A stretch of DNA of 64,000 bases from Pseudomonas sp. RIT-PI-r (GCF_001297015.1 NZ_LIGE01000023.1:124001-188000); one strand, 5' to 3'; shown: positions 20,260 to 30,314, counted from the first letter of the stretch. Numbers and translations are program-made. The notes: generated from the sequence alone by a model not told the origin.

Positions 20260-21753
20260 TTACAGCTTGATCCACGTCGCCTTCAGCTCGGTGTACTTGT
20301 CGAACGCGTGCAGCGACTTGTCGCGACCGTTGCCCGACTGCTTGAAACCACCAAACGGTGCGGTCATGTCACCGCCGTCGTACTGGTTGACCCATACGCT
20401 GCCGGCGCGCAGTGCCTTGGCGGTCAGGTGCGCCTTGGAGATGTCCTGCGTCCAGACTGCTGCCGCCAAGCCGTAGGGCGTGTCGTTGGCGATTTGGATG
20501 GCTTCCTCGGCGGTATCGAAAGCGATCACCGACAGTACCGGACCGAAGATCTCTTCCTGAGCGATCTTCATCGCGTTGCTCACACCGTCGAAAATCGTCG
20601 GTTCAACATACGTACCACCAGTTTCCTGAAGGATGCGCTTGCCGCCGGCCACCAGTTTGGCGCCATCGGTGTGACCGGATTCGATGTACGACAGCACGGT
20701 GTTCATCTGCTGGGTATCGACCAGCGCGCCCACATTGGTCGCCGGATCCAGCGGATTGCCCGGTTTCCAGGTTTTCAGCGCCTCGATCACCATCGGCAGG
20801 AATGTGTCCTTGATCGAACGCTCGACCAGCAGACGCGAACCGGCGGTGCAGACTTCGCCCTGGTTGAAGGCGATGGCGCTGGCGGCGGATTCAGCGGCAG
20901 CTTGCAGATCCGGCGCATCGGCAAAGACGATGTTCGGGCTCTTGCCACCGGCTTCGAGCCAGACGCGCTTCATGTTCGATTCGCCGGAGTAGATCATCAG
21001 TTGCTTGGCGATCTTGGTCGAACCGGTGAACACCAGCGTGTCGACATCGTTATGCAGAGCCAGCGCCTTGCCAACGGTGTGGCCGTAGCCCGGCAGCACA
21101 TTGAGCACGCCCTTCGGAATGCCAGCTTCAACCGCCAGTGCAGCGATGCGGATGGCGGTCAGCGGGGATTTTTCCGATGGCTTGAGAATCACCGAGTTAC
21201 CGGTCGACAGCGCCGGGCCGAGTTTCCAGCAGGCCATCATCAGCGGAAAGTTCCACGGCACGATGGCGCCGACCACGCCTACCGGCTCGCGGGTTACCAG
21301 ACCCAGTTGGTCGTGCGGCGTAGCGGCGACTTCGTCATAGATCTTGTCGATCGCTTCACCGCTCCAGCTCAGCGCCTGCGCCGCGCCCGGAACGTCGATG
21401 TACAGTGAGTCGCTGATGGGCTTGCCCATGTCGAGGGTTTCGAGCAGGGCCAGTTCTTCGGCGTGCTGCTTCAGCAGGCCGGCAAAACGGATCATGGTGG
21501 CTTTGCGTTTGGTCGGCGCCAGGCGCGACCACACGCCGGAATTAAAAGTGGCGCGGGCGTTTTCCACGGCGCGCTGGGCGTCGGCGGCGTCACAGCTGGC
21601 AATTTTGCCGAGCAGACGGCCATCGACCGGGCTGATGCACTCGAAGGTCTCGCCGGAGACGGCGTCGGTGTATTCGCCATTGAGGTAGGCGCGGCCTTCG
21701 ATTTTCAGGTCGCGGGCGCGTTGTTCCCAGTCGGCACGAGTCAGGGTGGTCAT
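20260..21753 (-). CDS. pauC: Gamma-glutamyl-gamma-aminobutyraldehyde dehydrogenase-like (PauC/PuuC)
   Basis: NAD(P)-dependent aldehyde dehydrogenase of 497 residues. Catalytic Cys302 (GEVCTAGS), Glu267 (VWLEAGGKSP) and Asn168 (PWNFP) are in place. The family resemblance is to PuuC/KauB, which oxidises aldehydes from polyamine breakdown; position matches PA5312 (PauC/KauB). Start ATG 21753 (MTTLTRADWEQ) has GGAGGAC upstream; the open frame goes 35 codons further without support. It would act after the PauB-type oxidase at 13925 and is a likely PauR target. KauB of P. aeruginosa accepts several aminoaldehydes, so substrate range may be broad. Confidence 0.88.
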   Translation of the reverse strand: MTTLTRADWEQRARDLKIEGRAYLNGEYTDAVSGETFECISPVDGRLLGKIASCDAADAQRAVENARATFNSGVWSRLAPTKRKATMIRFAGLLKQHAEELALLETLDMGKPISDSLYIDVPGAAQALSWSGEAIDKIYDEVAATPHDQLGLVTREPVGVVGAIVPWNFPLMMACWKLGPALSTGNSVILKPSEKSPLTAIRIAALAVEAGIPKGVLNVLPGYGHTVGKALALHNDVDTLVFTGSTKIAKQLMIYSGESNMKRVWLEAGGKSPNIVFADAPDLQAAAESAASAIAFNQGEVCTAGSRLLVERSIKDTFLPMVIEALKTWKPGNPLDPATNVGALVDTQQMNTVLSYIESGHTDGAKLVAGGKRILQETGGTYVEPTIFDGVSNAMKIAQEEIFGPVLSVIAFDTAEEAIQIANDTPYGLAAAVWTQDISKAHLTAKALRAGSVWVNQYDGGDMTAPFGGFKQSGNGRDKSLHAFDKYTELKATWIKL

Positions 21754-21985
21754 TTCGAGTGTCCTCCGCTTGTTGAATACGAGCGCCGCGCGATCTTCGC
21801 CAGCGTCCTCAGGAATTCTGCCCGTCCAGCCGGTTTTTCGGCCAGAGGCACCCGCCACCCTAAACCAGCGGCCGGGGTTGTTTCAATATATTTGACATAA
21901 GGTGGCCATACGGCCTTGCGGTGTTGATTTTAATCAACATAGACTTTGGCCCTTTCCAGCCAATCGCGCCGTATTCACAGGGGAT

Positions 21986-21993
21986 AACAACAA
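21986..21993 (+). promoter_or_regulatory. Candidate Hfq/Crc catabolite activity motif on the cupin start
   Basis: AACAACAA, a perfect AANAANAA, ends with the A of the cupin start codon and directly follows the GGGGA ribosome site. It is the second such placement in this window besides dadA. Match seen; repression by Hfq/Crc is inference. Confidence 0.5.
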
Positions 21994-22355
21994 TGAACAT
22001 CCAGAACGTCGTCGACATCAGCCTGACCAGCAGCGAAGCCGAACGCTATCGCCCGGACCCGGCCAAAGTGCTCAAGGGTGACCCTGAACAGGCCGTGTTC
22101 CATCAATACGACAGCCCTTGTGGGCAGATGGGCGTTGGCGTGTGGGAAGGCGCGGTTGGGCAGTGGACGGTGAATTACACCGAGCACGAATACTGCGAGA
22201 TTTTGCAGGGGGTTTCGGTGCTGCGTGATGGTGAGGGCAATGCCAAGACGTTGCGCGTTGGCGACCGGTTTGTGATTCCGGCGGGGTTTCGTGGCACTTG
22301 GGAAGTGCTGGAGGCTTGCCGCAAGGTCTATGTGATCTTTGAACAGAAGGCTTGA
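21993..22355 (+). CDS. Cupin domain (DUF861-type) protein
   Basis: A 120-residue single-domain cupin. The segment GVWEGAVGQWTVNYTEHEYCEILQG carries the first cupin motif and RVGDRFVIPAGFRGTWEV the second. Relatives in Pseudomonas lie beside polyamine or ethanolamine-type catabolic genes and may help as small-molecule binding or isomerising proteins; the role is unknown. Start ATG 21993 is set by GGGGA at 21980-21984 and by the family N-terminus (MNIQNVVDIS). It is divergent from pauC, with 239 bp between, and may share its control region. Confidence 0.82.
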   Translation: MNIQNVVDISLTSSEAERYRPDPAKVLKGDPEQAVFHQYDSPCGQMGVGVWEGAVGQWTVNYTEHEYCEILQGVSVLRDGEGNAKTLRVGDRFVIPAGFRGTWEVLEACRKVYVIFEQKA

Positions 22356-22380
22356 GGATTTTCGCTGGCTGATTCGGCCC

Positions 22381-22444
22381 TATCGCGAGCAGGCTCACTC
22401 CTACAGGTGACCGCATTCCAATGTAGGAGTGAGCCTGCTCGCGA
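22381..22444. repeat. REPIN, family A, arms inward
   Basis: TATCGCGAGCAGG and GTAGGAGTGAGC units inward, with a spacer (GGTGACCGCATTCCAA) unlike the other inward copies. Between the cupin gene and the rpmG terminator. Confidence 0.88.
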
Positions 22445-22480
22445 AGGGGCCAGAACAGGAAACCCCAAATCCGAGGCAAC

Positions 22481-22516
22481 AAAAAAGGCCCGTATCGTGA
22501 GATACGGGCCTTTTTC
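22481..22516 (-). terminator. Intrinsic terminator of rpmB-rpmG
   Basis: AAAAAAGGCCCGTATC and GATACGGGCCTTTTT form a 10-bp GC-rich stem with A and T tracts on the two sides; it ends 19 nt beyond the rpmG stop codon. The same GCCCGTATC core recurs in the crc/gltS terminator at 33215. Confidence 0.92.
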
Positions 22517-22535
22517 GTAAGTCAGGAAAAATCAA

Positions 22536-22691
22536 TTACTTGATTTTGCCTTCCTTGTAGATCACGTGCTTGCGAACAACCGGATCATATTTCTTGATCT
22601 CGATTTTGTCCGGGGTAGTACGCTTGTTCTTGTCGGTAGTGTAGAAGTGACCAGTACCGGCGCTCGAGATCAAACGAATCAATTCACGCAT
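22536..22691 (-). CDS. rpmG: 50S ribosomal protein L33
   Basis: A 51-residue ribosomal protein of the large subunit. The translation reads [20 protein letters not shown] and ends [11 protein letters not shown], as in gammaproteobacterial L33 of the non-zinc type (the CxxC pairs are absent). It lies 11 nt after rpmB and is cotranscribed with it. The gene is short and ends in TAA at 22536, directly before the terminator. Confidence 0.96.
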   Translation of the reverse strand: MRELIRLISSAGTGHFYTTDKNKRTTPDKIEIKKYDPVVRKHVIYKEGKIK

Positions 22692-22702
22692 GATTAGCTC
22701 CC

Positions 22703-22936
22703 TTAAATCTTGCCATCGCGGCGAAGTTCGGCGAGCACGACAGTGATGCCACGCTTGTCGATGATACGCATGCCTTTGGCAGATACGCGCAGACGCACAA
22801 AACGTTTCTCTTCTTCAACCCAGAAGCGGTGATGCTGCAGGTTCGGCAGGAAACGACGACGGGTTTTGTTGTTTGCGTGGGAAATGTTATTCCCAGTCAC
22901 CGGACCCTTACCGGTAACTTGACATACTCTCGACAT
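22703..22936 (-). CDS. rpmB: 50S ribosomal protein L28
   Basis: A 77-residue large-subunit protein ([25 protein letters not shown]), of the usual length for gammaproteobacteria, with the conserved RRRFLPNLQ and RLRVSAKG segments. First gene of rpmB-rpmG. Upstream lies a leader of about 140 nt with a strong hairpin 25 nt before the ATG (22962-22980), preceded by a plausible promoter at 23085-23113. Autogenous control through that leader is possible but not shown. Confidence 0.97.
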   Translation of the reverse strand: MSRVCQVTGKGPVTGNNISHANNKTRRRFLPNLQHHRFWVEEEKRFVRLRVSAKGMRIIDKRGITVVLAELRRDGKI

Positions 22937-22961
22937 GCCTCAGCCCTCTAAAACCACATGC

Positions 22962-22980
22962 CCAACCCGGCATGGGTTGG
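22962..22980 (-). promoter_or_regulatory. Leader hairpin before rpmB
   Basis: On the minus strand CCAACCC, a 5-nt loop and GGGTTGG form a 7-bp stem that ends 25 nt before the rpmB start codon. There is no T-run, so it is not a terminator. It could be part of a ribosomal-protein binding site or simply a leader stem. Confidence 0.4.
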
Positions 22981-23084
22981 CCGCTTAATCTCTCAGTCAT
23001 TTGGCGCCAGGCGCCGCGTTTCTTTAGAGGTCTTACCGGCTACACCTACAGTGAAGGAACCGGGCCCCTAGAAAAGAGCGCTGC

Positions 23085-23113
23085 TTTATACCAGAAAGAC
23101 CGGGGTGCAACAA
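23085..23113 (-). promoter_or_regulatory. Candidate promoter of rpmB-rpmG
   Basis: Minus strand TTGTTG (23108-23113) and TATAAA (23085-23090) with a 17-bp spacer; it would give a leader of about 140 nt. The -35 matches only in its first three bases. Confidence 0.4.
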
Positions 23114-23384
23114 CATTCGGTGTGAAATCAATCGGTAAAAAGGCGCTTTTTCGGTCTGCGAACGCTTTGGATAAAGGCCGGCATCGATTTTTACCACTCG
23201 TCGCAGAAAGTCGCCCAAGCAGGCGTTTCAGACTTTTTGCGAAGCACCGCGGTCTGAAAAACGGCCATCACTGTGCCCTTAAAATGCAAAAAGGGGATAG
23301 TCATTTGTAATCCAGCCCTCTAGGGTAGGCCTTTTCCAGACTGCACTTGCAGATGGGCCTTCGATCTGTAAAAGGAAACCGACC

Positions 23385-24971
23385 ATGCGCCTCGCTGCCC
23401 TACCCCTGTTGCTCGCCCCGCTCCTGCTGAGCCCCCTGGCCCAAGCCGCCGCGCTGAGCGTCTGCACCGAGGCCAGCCCGGAAGGGTTCGACGTGGTGCA
23501 ATACAACTCGCTGACCACCACCAACGCCTCGGCCGACGTGCTGATGAACCGTCTGGTGGACTTCGACACCGCCAGCGGCAAAGTCGTACCAAGCCTGGCC
23601 GATAGCTGGGAAGTCAGCACCGATGGCCTGACTTACCTGTTCAAGCTGCACCCGCAGGTGAAATTTCACACGACCGATTACTTCAAGCCGAGCCGCGAGC
23701 TGACCGCCGAAGACGTCAAATTCAGCTTCGACCGCATGCTCGACCCGGCCAACCCGTGGCACAAAGTCGCCCAGAGCGGTTTCCCGCACGCACAGTCGAT
23801 GCAGTTGCCGGCGCTGATCAAGAAGATCGACGCACTCGATCCGCTGACCGTGCGCTTCACCCTTGATCATCCGGATTCGACGTTCCTCGCCACACTGAGC
23901 ATGGGCTTCGCCTCGATCTATTCCGCCGAATACGCCGACAAACTGATGAAGGCCGGCGCGACCGACAAGCTCAACAGCCAGCCTATCGGCACTGGTCCGT
24001 TCGTGTTCACCCGTTTCCAGAAAGACGCAGCGATTCGTTACAAGGCCAATCCGGACTACTTCGGCGGCAAACCTTCGGTGGATCCGTTGATCTTCGCCAT
24101 CACCCCGGACGCCAACGTGCGCCTGCAAAAGCTGCGGCGCAATGAATGCCAGATCGCCCTGTCACCGAAGCCACTCGACGTACAGGCCGCGCTGAAAGAA
24201 CCGACGCTGAAAGTCGAAAAGACTGACGCGTTCATGACCGCATTCGTCGGCATCAACAGCCAGCATCCGCCGCTGGACAAACCCGAAGTGCGTCAGGCGA
24301 TCAACCTCGCCTTCGACAAGGCCAACTACATCAAAGCCGTGTTTGAAGACACCGCCGAAGCCGCCAACGGCCCTTACCCGCCGAACACCTGGAGTTACGC
24401 GAAGAACCTGCCGGGTTACCCGCACGATGTCGCCAAAGCCAAGGCATTGCTGGCCAAGGCCGGGTTGAAGGACGGTTTCCAGACCACCATCTGGACGCGC
24501 CCGTCGGGCAGCCTGCTCAACCCAAACCCGAGCCTGGGCGCGCAGATGCTGCAGTCGGATCTGGCGGAAATCGGCATTCAGGCGGAAATCCGCGTGATCG
24601 AGTGGGGCGAGCTGATTCGTCGCGCCAAGGCCGGCGAGCATGATTTGCTGTTCATGGGCTGGGCCGGCGACAACGGCGACCCGGACAACTTCCTCACGCC
24701 GCAGTTTTCCTGCGCAGCGGTCAAATCGGGCACCAACTTTGCGCGCTACTGCAATGCCGATCTGGACAAGCTGATCAGCGCTGGCAAGACCACCAGCGAG
24801 CAAGGCGTACGGACCAAACTGTATGAACAGGCGCAGACGCAGATTCAGCAGCAGGCGTTGTGGTTGCCGCTGGCGCATCCGACGGCTTACGCACTGACGC
24901 GTAAAGACGTACAGGGTTACTCGGTGAGCCCGTTTGGAAGGCAGGACTACTCCAAGGTCAACCTGAAATAA
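23385..24971 (+). CDS. Orphan dipeptide-binding periplasmic protein (DppA5-like)
   Basis: A 528-residue family 5 solute-binding protein (SBP_bac_5) with a clean signal peptide (MRLAALPLLLAPLLLSPLAQAA). It has the DppA hallmarks: a CTEASPEGFD N-terminus, VPSLADSWEVSTDGLTYLF and the cysteine pair near the C-terminus (SCAAVKSGTNFARYCN). No permease or ATPase gene adjoins, so it must serve a transporter encoded elsewhere; PA5317, at the same place in P. aeruginosa, is one of five binding proteins of the Dpp dipeptide transporter as I recall. Start ATG 23385 with AAAGGAAA upstream. Confidence 0.92.
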   Translation: MRLAALPLLLAPLLLSPLAQAAALSVCTEASPEGFDVVQYNSLTTTNASADVLMNRLVDFDTASGKVVPSLADSWEVSTDGLTYLFKLHPQVKFHTTDYFKPSRELTAEDVKFSFDRMLDPANPWHKVAQSGFPHAQSMQLPALIKKIDALDPLTVRFTLDHPDSTFLATLSMGFASIYSAEYADKLMKAGATDKLNSQPIGTGPFVFTRFQKDAAIRYKANPDYFGGKPSVDPLIFAITPDANVRLQKLRRNECQIALSPKPLDVQAALKEPTLKVEKTDAFMTAFVGINSQHPPLDKPEVRQAINLAFDKANYIKAVFEDTAEAANGPYPPNTWSYAKNLPGYPHDVAKAKALLAKAGLKDGFQTTIWTRPSGSLLNPNPSLGAQMLQSDLAEIGIQAEIRVIEWGELIRRAKAGEHDLLFMGWAGDNGDPDNFLTPQFSCAAVKSGTNFARYCNADLDKLISAGKTTSEQGVRTKLYEQAQTQIQQQALWLPLAHPTAYALTRKDVQGYSVSPFGRQDYSKVNLK

Positions 24972-24989
24972 CCTGCCTTACACATAACC

Positions 24990-25079
24990 TGTAGGAGTGA
25001 GCCTGCTCGCGATGGCGTCATTTCAGTCAACCCATTCGGTGACTGGAAAATTGCTATCGCGAGCAGGCTCACTCCCACA
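24990..25079. repeat. REPIN, family A, arms outward
   Basis: TGTAGGAGTGAGC and a complement ending CTCCCACA (a hybrid of families A and B at its right end) around a spacer with CAACCCATTCGGTGACTGG. Between the convergent dppA5-like and radC genes. Confidence 0.9.
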
Positions 25080-25104
25080 GTGGTTTAGCGTTTGTTCCTG
25101 AGAG

Positions 25105-25779
25105 TTACATCCAGCCACACTCCGCCATCGACAGCGGCTCACCATCGCCGATGATGAAGTGATCGAGCACGCGCACATCAATCATCTCCAGCGTTTTTTG
25201 CAAGCGCTTGGTCAGCAGCCGATCCGCCTGACTTGGGTCAGTGTTGCCCGACGGATGGTTGTGGCAGAGGATCAATGCCGCCGCGTTATTGGCCAAACAT
25301 CGCTTCACAACCTCACGGGGATGCACGCTGGTGTTGTCGATGGAGCCGCGAAACAGTGTCTCGAACGTGAGCACTTGATGTTTGGAGTCGAGAAACAGGC
25401 AACCAAACACCTCATGCGGTTCGTGACGCAGCATCGCTTTCAGATAATCGCGAACGACCTGAGGGTTTTCCAGGGCTGGTTTTTGCCGTGATTTCTCAGC
25501 CAGATGCCGCCTGTTCATCTCTTGAGCCGCTTGCAGCTGTGCAAACTTCGCAGGCCCAAGCCCCAATTGCTTGCTGAATGCGTCCTGATCGGCCTCAAGC
25601 AGTAAACGCAGGCTGCCGAATTGAGTCAGCAGATTGCGCGCCAGATCCACAGCACTTAATCCGGGCAGTCCGGTGCGCAGAAAAATGGCCAATAACTCAG
25701 CGTCCGAGAGGCTCGCTGCCCCATGCTCCAATAACCTTTCCCGCGGCCGTTCCGCCGCAGGCCAATCGCGAATACTCAT
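25105..25779 (-). CDS. radC: RadC family protein (JAB1/MPN+ domain)
   Basis: A 224-residue protein with an N-terminal helix-hairpin-helix part ([12 protein letters not shown], residues 27-38) and a C-terminal JAB/MPN+ metalloprotease-like domain. The JAMM residues are all present: His173, His175, Ser183 and Asp186 in [14 protein letters not shown]. RadC was once linked to DNA repair, but its role is unsettled. I start at ATG 25779 ([14 protein letters not shown]), the family N-terminus; the open frame runs to 25860 and into the divergent coaBC region. It is divergent from coaBC, as in many gammaproteobacteria. Confidence 0.93.
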   Translation of the reverse strand: MSIRDWPAAERPRERLLEHGAASLSDAELLAIFLRTGLPGLSAVDLARNLLTQFGSLRLLLEADQDAFSKQLGLGPAKFAQLQAAQEMNRRHLAEKSRQKPALENPQVVRDYLKAMLRHEPHEVFGCLFLDSKHQVLTFETLFRGSIDNTSVHPREVVKRCLANNAAALILCHNHPSGNTDPSQADRLLTKRLQKTLEMIDVRVLDHFIIGDGEPLSMAECGWM

Positions 25780-25913
25780 ACACATTCCCTGTCTGTGGGC
25801 GCCGCTGTTCCGTAGCGGTCGCTGTGATATCGTAGCCCATCTTTTTTGTGGTCGATTCAACCCTGGGGAGGGGGCATCGCACCGCAGTCATCAACGAAAT
25901 GAAAGGCAGACCT

Positions 25914-27122
25914 ATGCAGCGGCTGTATCGGAAACGCATCGTTCTGGGCGTCGGCGGCGGCATCGCGGCCTACAAGAGCGCCGATCTGGTTCGTCGCCTG
26001 ATCGACCAGGGCGCCGAAGTGCGTGTGGTCATGACCCACGGCGGCGCCGAATTCATCACCCCGCTGACCATGCAGGCGCTGTCCGGCCACCCGGTTCACC
26101 TCGACTTGCTCGACCCGGCCGCCGAAGCCGCGATGGGCCACATCGAGCTGGCCAAGTGGGCCGATCTGGTGCTGATCGCCCCGGCCACCGCCGACCTGCT
26201 CGCGCGTCTGGCGCAAGGCATCGCCAACGACTTGCTGACCACCCTGGTGCTGGCCACCGACGCTGTGGTCGCTGTCGCGCCGGCAATGAATCAGGCGATG
26301 TGGCGCGATCCGGCGACCCAGGCCAACCTGCAACTCCTGCAAAGCCGTGGCCTGAAGACCTTCGGTCCGGCCTCGGGCAGTCAGGCCTGTGGCGACGTCG
26401 GCATGGGCCGCATGATGGAAGCCACCGATCTGGCGCAATGCGCGGCAGACTGCTTCCAGCGTCAGGCACTGACCGGCAAACACGTGGTGATCACCGCCGG
26501 CCCGACCCAGGAAAACATCGACCCGGTGCGCTACATCACCAACCACAGCTCCGGGAAAATGGGCTTTGCCCTCGCCGAAGCAGCGGTTGAAGCCGGCGCC
26601 CGTGTGACCTTGATCAGCGGCCCGGTGCACCTGCCGACCCCGGACCGCGTCACGCGCATCGACGTGGTCAGCGCCCGCGACATGCTCGCGGCGTGTGAAT
26701 CGGCGATCCCGTGCGACGTGTTTATCGCCTCGGCAGCCGTTGCGGACTACCGCCCGGAAGTCGTCGCCCCGCAAAAACTCAAGAAAGATCCTACGAGCGG
26801 TGACGGCTTCGTCCTGCAAATGGTGCGTAACCCAGACATCCTGGCCACCATCGCGACCCGTCCCGACCGTCCGTTCAGTGTCGGCTTTGCCGCCGAGACC
26901 GAACACCTGCTCGACTACGCTGCACGCAAGCTGAAGGACAAGAATCTCGATTTGATCGTCGCCAACGACGTCGCCAACCCGAGCATCGGTTTCAACAGCG
27001 AAGAAAACGCCTGCAGCGTGATTGACCGTGAGCTGCATGCCACGGTTTTCGCCCAGACCAGCAAGAGCAAGATCGCTCGCCAACTGGTCACTTTTATCGC
27101 CGAACGTCTGAACCAGGTTTAA
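25914..27122 (+). CDS. coaBC: Bifunctional phosphopantothenoylcysteine synthetase/decarboxylase
   Basis: Catalyses two steps of coenzyme A synthesis: joining cysteine to 4'-phosphopantothenate (CoaB, CTP-dependent) and decarboxylation to 4'-phosphopantetheine (CoaC, FMN). The 402 residues show the CoaC half ([16 protein letters not shown], His76, AMNQAMW at 124-130) and the CoaB half from about 190 ([37 protein letters not shown]). ATG 25914 follows GAAAGGCAGACC. dut follows after 5 nt, a conserved pair. Confidence 0.96.
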   Translation: MQRLYRKRIVLGVGGGIAAYKSADLVRRLIDQGAEVRVVMTHGGAEFITPLTMQALSGHPVHLDLLDPAAEAAMGHIELAKWADLVLIAPATADLLARLAQGIANDLLTTLVLATDAVVAVAPAMNQAMWRDPATQANLQLLQSRGLKTFGPASGSQACGDVGMGRMMEATDLAQCAADCFQRQALTGKHVVITAGPTQENIDPVRYITNHSSGKMGFALAEAAVEAGARVTLISGPVHLPTPDRVTRIDVVSARDMLAACESAIPCDVFIASAAVADYRPEVVAPQKLKKDPTSGDGFVLQMVRNPDILATIATRPDRPFSVGFAAETEHLLDYAARKLKDKNLDLIVANDVANPSIGFNSEENACSVIDRELHATVFAQTSKSKIARQLVTFIAERLNQV

Positions 27123-27127
27123 TTTAC

Positions 27128-27583
27128 ATGCACGCTTTGCAAGCCAAGATCCTCGACCCACGCATCGGCACCGAATTCCCGCTGCCGCAATACGCCACTC
27201 CGGGCTCCGCCGGCCTCGACCTGCGCGCCATGCTGGAACAGGACATCGTGATCAAACCGGGTGAAACCGTGCTGATCCCCACCGGGCTGTCGGTTTACAT
27301 CGGCGACCCGAACCTCGCCGCGCTGATCCTGCCGCGCTCGGGCATGGGCCATAAGCACGGCATCGTGCTGGGCAACCTCGTCGGTCTGATCGACTCCGAT
27401 TACCAGGGCCCGCTGATGGTGTCGTGCTGGAACCGTGGCCAGACCGATTTCACCATGACCGTCGGCGAACGTCTGGCGCAACTGGTGCTGGTACCGGTGG
27501 TGCAGGCGCACTTCGAAATGGTTGAAGAGTTCGTCGAAACCGAACGCGGCACCGGTGGTTTCGGCCACACCGGCACCAAATAA
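27128..27583 (+). CDS. dut: dUTP diphosphatase
   Basis: Hydrolyses dUTP to dUMP and PPi, keeping uracil out of DNA and supplying dTMP synthesis. The 151-residue trimeric type shows the five motifs: [19 protein letters not shown] (phosphate binding), [11 protein letters not shown] (uracil pocket and catalytic Asp), [10 protein letters not shown], and the C-terminal [10 protein letters not shown] that closes over the site. It starts 5 nt after the coaBC stop. Confidence 0.97.
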   Translation: MHALQAKILDPRIGTEFPLPQYATPGSAGLDLRAMLEQDIVIKPGETVLIPTGLSVYIGDPNLAALILPRSGMGHKHGIVLGNLVGLIDSDYQGPLMVSCWNRGQTDFTMTVGERLAQLVLVPVVQAHFEMVEEFVETERGTGGFGHTGTK

Positions 27584-27597
27584 CCGGCGTCATCGTC

Positions 27598-27681
27598 TGT
27601 AGGAGCTGCCGAAGGCTGCGATCTTTTGATTTGGTTTTCTACGATCAAGACCAAAGATCGCAGCCTGCGGCAGCTCCTACA
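27598..27681. repeat. REPIN, family C, arms outward
   Basis: TGTAGGAGCTGCCGAAGGCTGCGATCTTTT and its complement with a short AT-rich spacer (GATTTGGTTTTCTACGATC). It fills the first third of the 303-bp gap between dut and algC. Confidence 0.9.
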
Positions 27682-27837
27682 GGGGGAAATTTCAGGCAGA
27701 TCGGCTGAAAGGTTTACCGCCGTAAATCAAGGTTTTGCCGGCCGAAAGCCACGCCAGCCGAGGCGTCATGGCCCTTTCATACCACGAACTCTCTGTGGAA
27801 AACGCCGTCATACCCTTCAGTTTGAGCCTGCCGTCGA

Positions 27838-27847
27838 ACGATTCGTC
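27838..27847 (+). promoter_or_regulatory. Weak AlgR-like box upstream of algC
   Basis: ACGATTCGTC fits ACCGTTCGTC at eight of ten positions, 40 nt before the algC start. AlgR controls algC in P. aeruginosa; a match this short may be chance. Confidence 0.25.
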
Positions 27848-27886
27848 GGTCTGTCCCGCCACTTTCGAGATGGAGCATTTCCGTAG

Positions 27887-29284
27887 ATGAGCACCCCAGC
27901 CAAGATTGCCCCGAAGCTGCCCGACAGCATTTTCCGCGCTTATGACATTCGCGGCACCGTGCCGGAATTCCTCAATGCCGAAACCGCTTACTGGATCGGC
28001 CGCGCCATCGGTTCGCAGAGCCTCGCCCAAGGCGAGCCAAATGTGTCCGTCGGTCGCGATGGCCGCCTGTCCGGCCCCGAGCTGGTGGCAGAGCTGATCC
28101 GCGGTATCGCCGAGAGTGGCTGCCACGTCAGTGATGTGGGCCTGGTGCCGACACCGGCGCTGTACTACGCCGCCAACGTGTTGGCCGGCAAGTCCGGGGT
28201 GATGCTCACCGGCAGCCACAACCCGTCGAACTACAACGGCTTCAAGATCGTCATCGCCGGCGACACCCTCGCCAACGAACAGATTCAGGCCCTGCACGAG
28301 CGCCTCAAGACCAACAACCTGAGCAGCGGCGCGGGCAGCGTCACCCAGGTCGAAATCCTCGACCGCTACAACACCGAAATCGTCCAGGACATCAAACTGG
28401 CCCGGCGCATGAAAGTCGTGGTCGACTGCGGCAACGGCGCGGCCGGCGTGATCGCCCCGCAACTGATCGAAGCGCTGAACTGCGAAGTCATCCCGCTGTT
28501 CTGCGAAGTCGATGGCAACTTCCCGAATCACCACCCGGATCCGGGCAAGCCTGAGAACCTCGTCGACCTGATCGCCAAGGTCAAGGAAACCAACGCCGAC
28601 ATCGGCCTGGCCTTCGACGGCGACGGCGACCGTGTCGGCGTGGTGACCAACACCGGCAGCATCGTCTACCCCGATCGCCTGCTGATGCTGTTCGCCCGTG
28701 ACGTGGTGGCGCGCAACCCGGACGCGGAAATCATCTTCGACGTCAAATGCACCCGTCGTCTGGTGCCGCTGATCAAGGAATACGGTGGTCGGCCGCTAAT
28801 GTGGAAGACCGGTCATTCGTTGATCAAAAAGAAAATGAAACAATCCGGTGCGCTCTTGGCCGGCGAAATGAGCGGACACATCTTCTTCAAGGAGCGCTGG
28901 TTCGGTTTCGACGACGGTATCTACAGCGCTGCACGGCTGCTGGAGATCCTCAGCAAGGAAAAATCCACTGCGGAAGAGCTGTTTGCGACCTTCCCGAACG
29001 ATATTTCTACGCCGGAAATCAATATCCATGTGACCGAAGAGAGCAAATTCAGCATCATTGATGCACTGCACGACGCACAGTGGGGTCCAGGCGCTGACCT
29101 GACCACCATTGACGGTGTGCGAGTCGATTACGCCAAAGGCTGGGGCCTGGTGCGCGCCTCCAACACCACACCGGTGCTGGTGCTGCGCTTCGAGGCCGAT
29201 GACGAGGCTGAATTGCAACGTATCAAGGATGTGTTCCACGCCCAACTGAAACGCGTTGCACCTGATCTCCAACTACCGTTCTGA
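27887..29284 (+). CDS. algC: Phosphomannomutase/phosphoglucomutase
   Basis: Interconverts the 1- and 6-phosphates of mannose and glucose, supplying GDP-mannose and UDP-glucose routes for alginate, other exopolysaccharides, LPS and rhamnolipid-type products. The 465 residues hold the phosphoserine loop TGSHNP (108-113, Ser110), the magnesium loop DGDGDR (244-249), the sugar-binding GEMSGHIFF segment and the C-terminal phosphate loop RASNTTP. ATG 27887 follows GGAG at some distance. argB begins 17 nt downstream, the order found in other pseudomonads. Confidence 0.97.
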   Translation: MSTPAKIAPKLPDSIFRAYDIRGTVPEFLNAETAYWIGRAIGSQSLAQGEPNVSVGRDGRLSGPELVAELIRGIAESGCHVSDVGLVPTPALYYAANVLAGKSGVMLTGSHNPSNYNGFKIVIAGDTLANEQIQALHERLKTNNLSSGAGSVTQVEILDRYNTEIVQDIKLARRMKVVVDCGNGAAGVIAPQLIEALNCEVIPLFCEVDGNFPNHHPDPGKPENLVDLIAKVKETNADIGLAFDGDGDRVGVVTNTGSIVYPDRLLMLFARDVVARNPDAEIIFDVKCTRRLVPLIKEYGGRPLMWKTGHSLIKKKMKQSGALLAGEMSGHIFFKERWFGFDDGIYSAARLLEILSKEKSTAEELFATFPNDISTPEINIHVTEESKFSIIDALHDAQWGPGADLTTIDGVRVDYAKGWGLVRASNTTPVLVLRFEADDEAELQRIKDVFHAQLKRVAPDLQLPF

Positions 29285-29301
29285 TCCACCCGGAGCCCTG
29301 A

Positions 29302-30207
<906 letters not shown>

Positions 30208-30224
30208 TCGGTAATTGCTGAAAG

Positions 30225-30314
30225 CAAAAGATCGCAGCCTGCGGCAGCTCCTACATAAGCGAATTTCGTTTGTATGAAATTTCTGTAGGAGCTGACGAAG
30301 TCTGCGATCTTTTT
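30225..30314. repeat. REPIN, family C, arms inward, diverged
   Basis: CAAAAGATCGCAGCCTGCGG first, then a decayed partner (GTAGGAGCTGACGAAGTCTGCGATC). It marks the left edge of the accessory cluster between argB and pyrE; the right edge has another family C copy at 31600. Confidence 0.85.

Larger units (their letters stand above)
22937..23384. other. 448-bp divergent gap: rpmB leader and dppA5 upstream region
   Basis: No convincing gene. It holds the rpmB leader hairpin, a GGCGCCAGGCGCC direct repeat of a palindrome near 23005, and the candidate rpmB promoter. An open frame of 112 codons (22972-23310, plus strand) has no ribosome site, no recognisable family and overlaps the leader, so it is not called. 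Confidence 0.6.
27584..27886. other. 303-bp gap before algC
   Basis: Contains the family C REPIN (27598-27681) and the algC upstream region. At 27838-27847 ACGATTCGTC matches eight of ten bases of the AlgR site ACCGTTCGTC. No gene is seen. Confidence 0.5.

Noticed and set aside
22972-23310. 112-codon open frame in the rpmB-dppA5 gap
   Set aside because: No ribosome site, no family resemblance, and it overlaps the rpmB leader and promoter.
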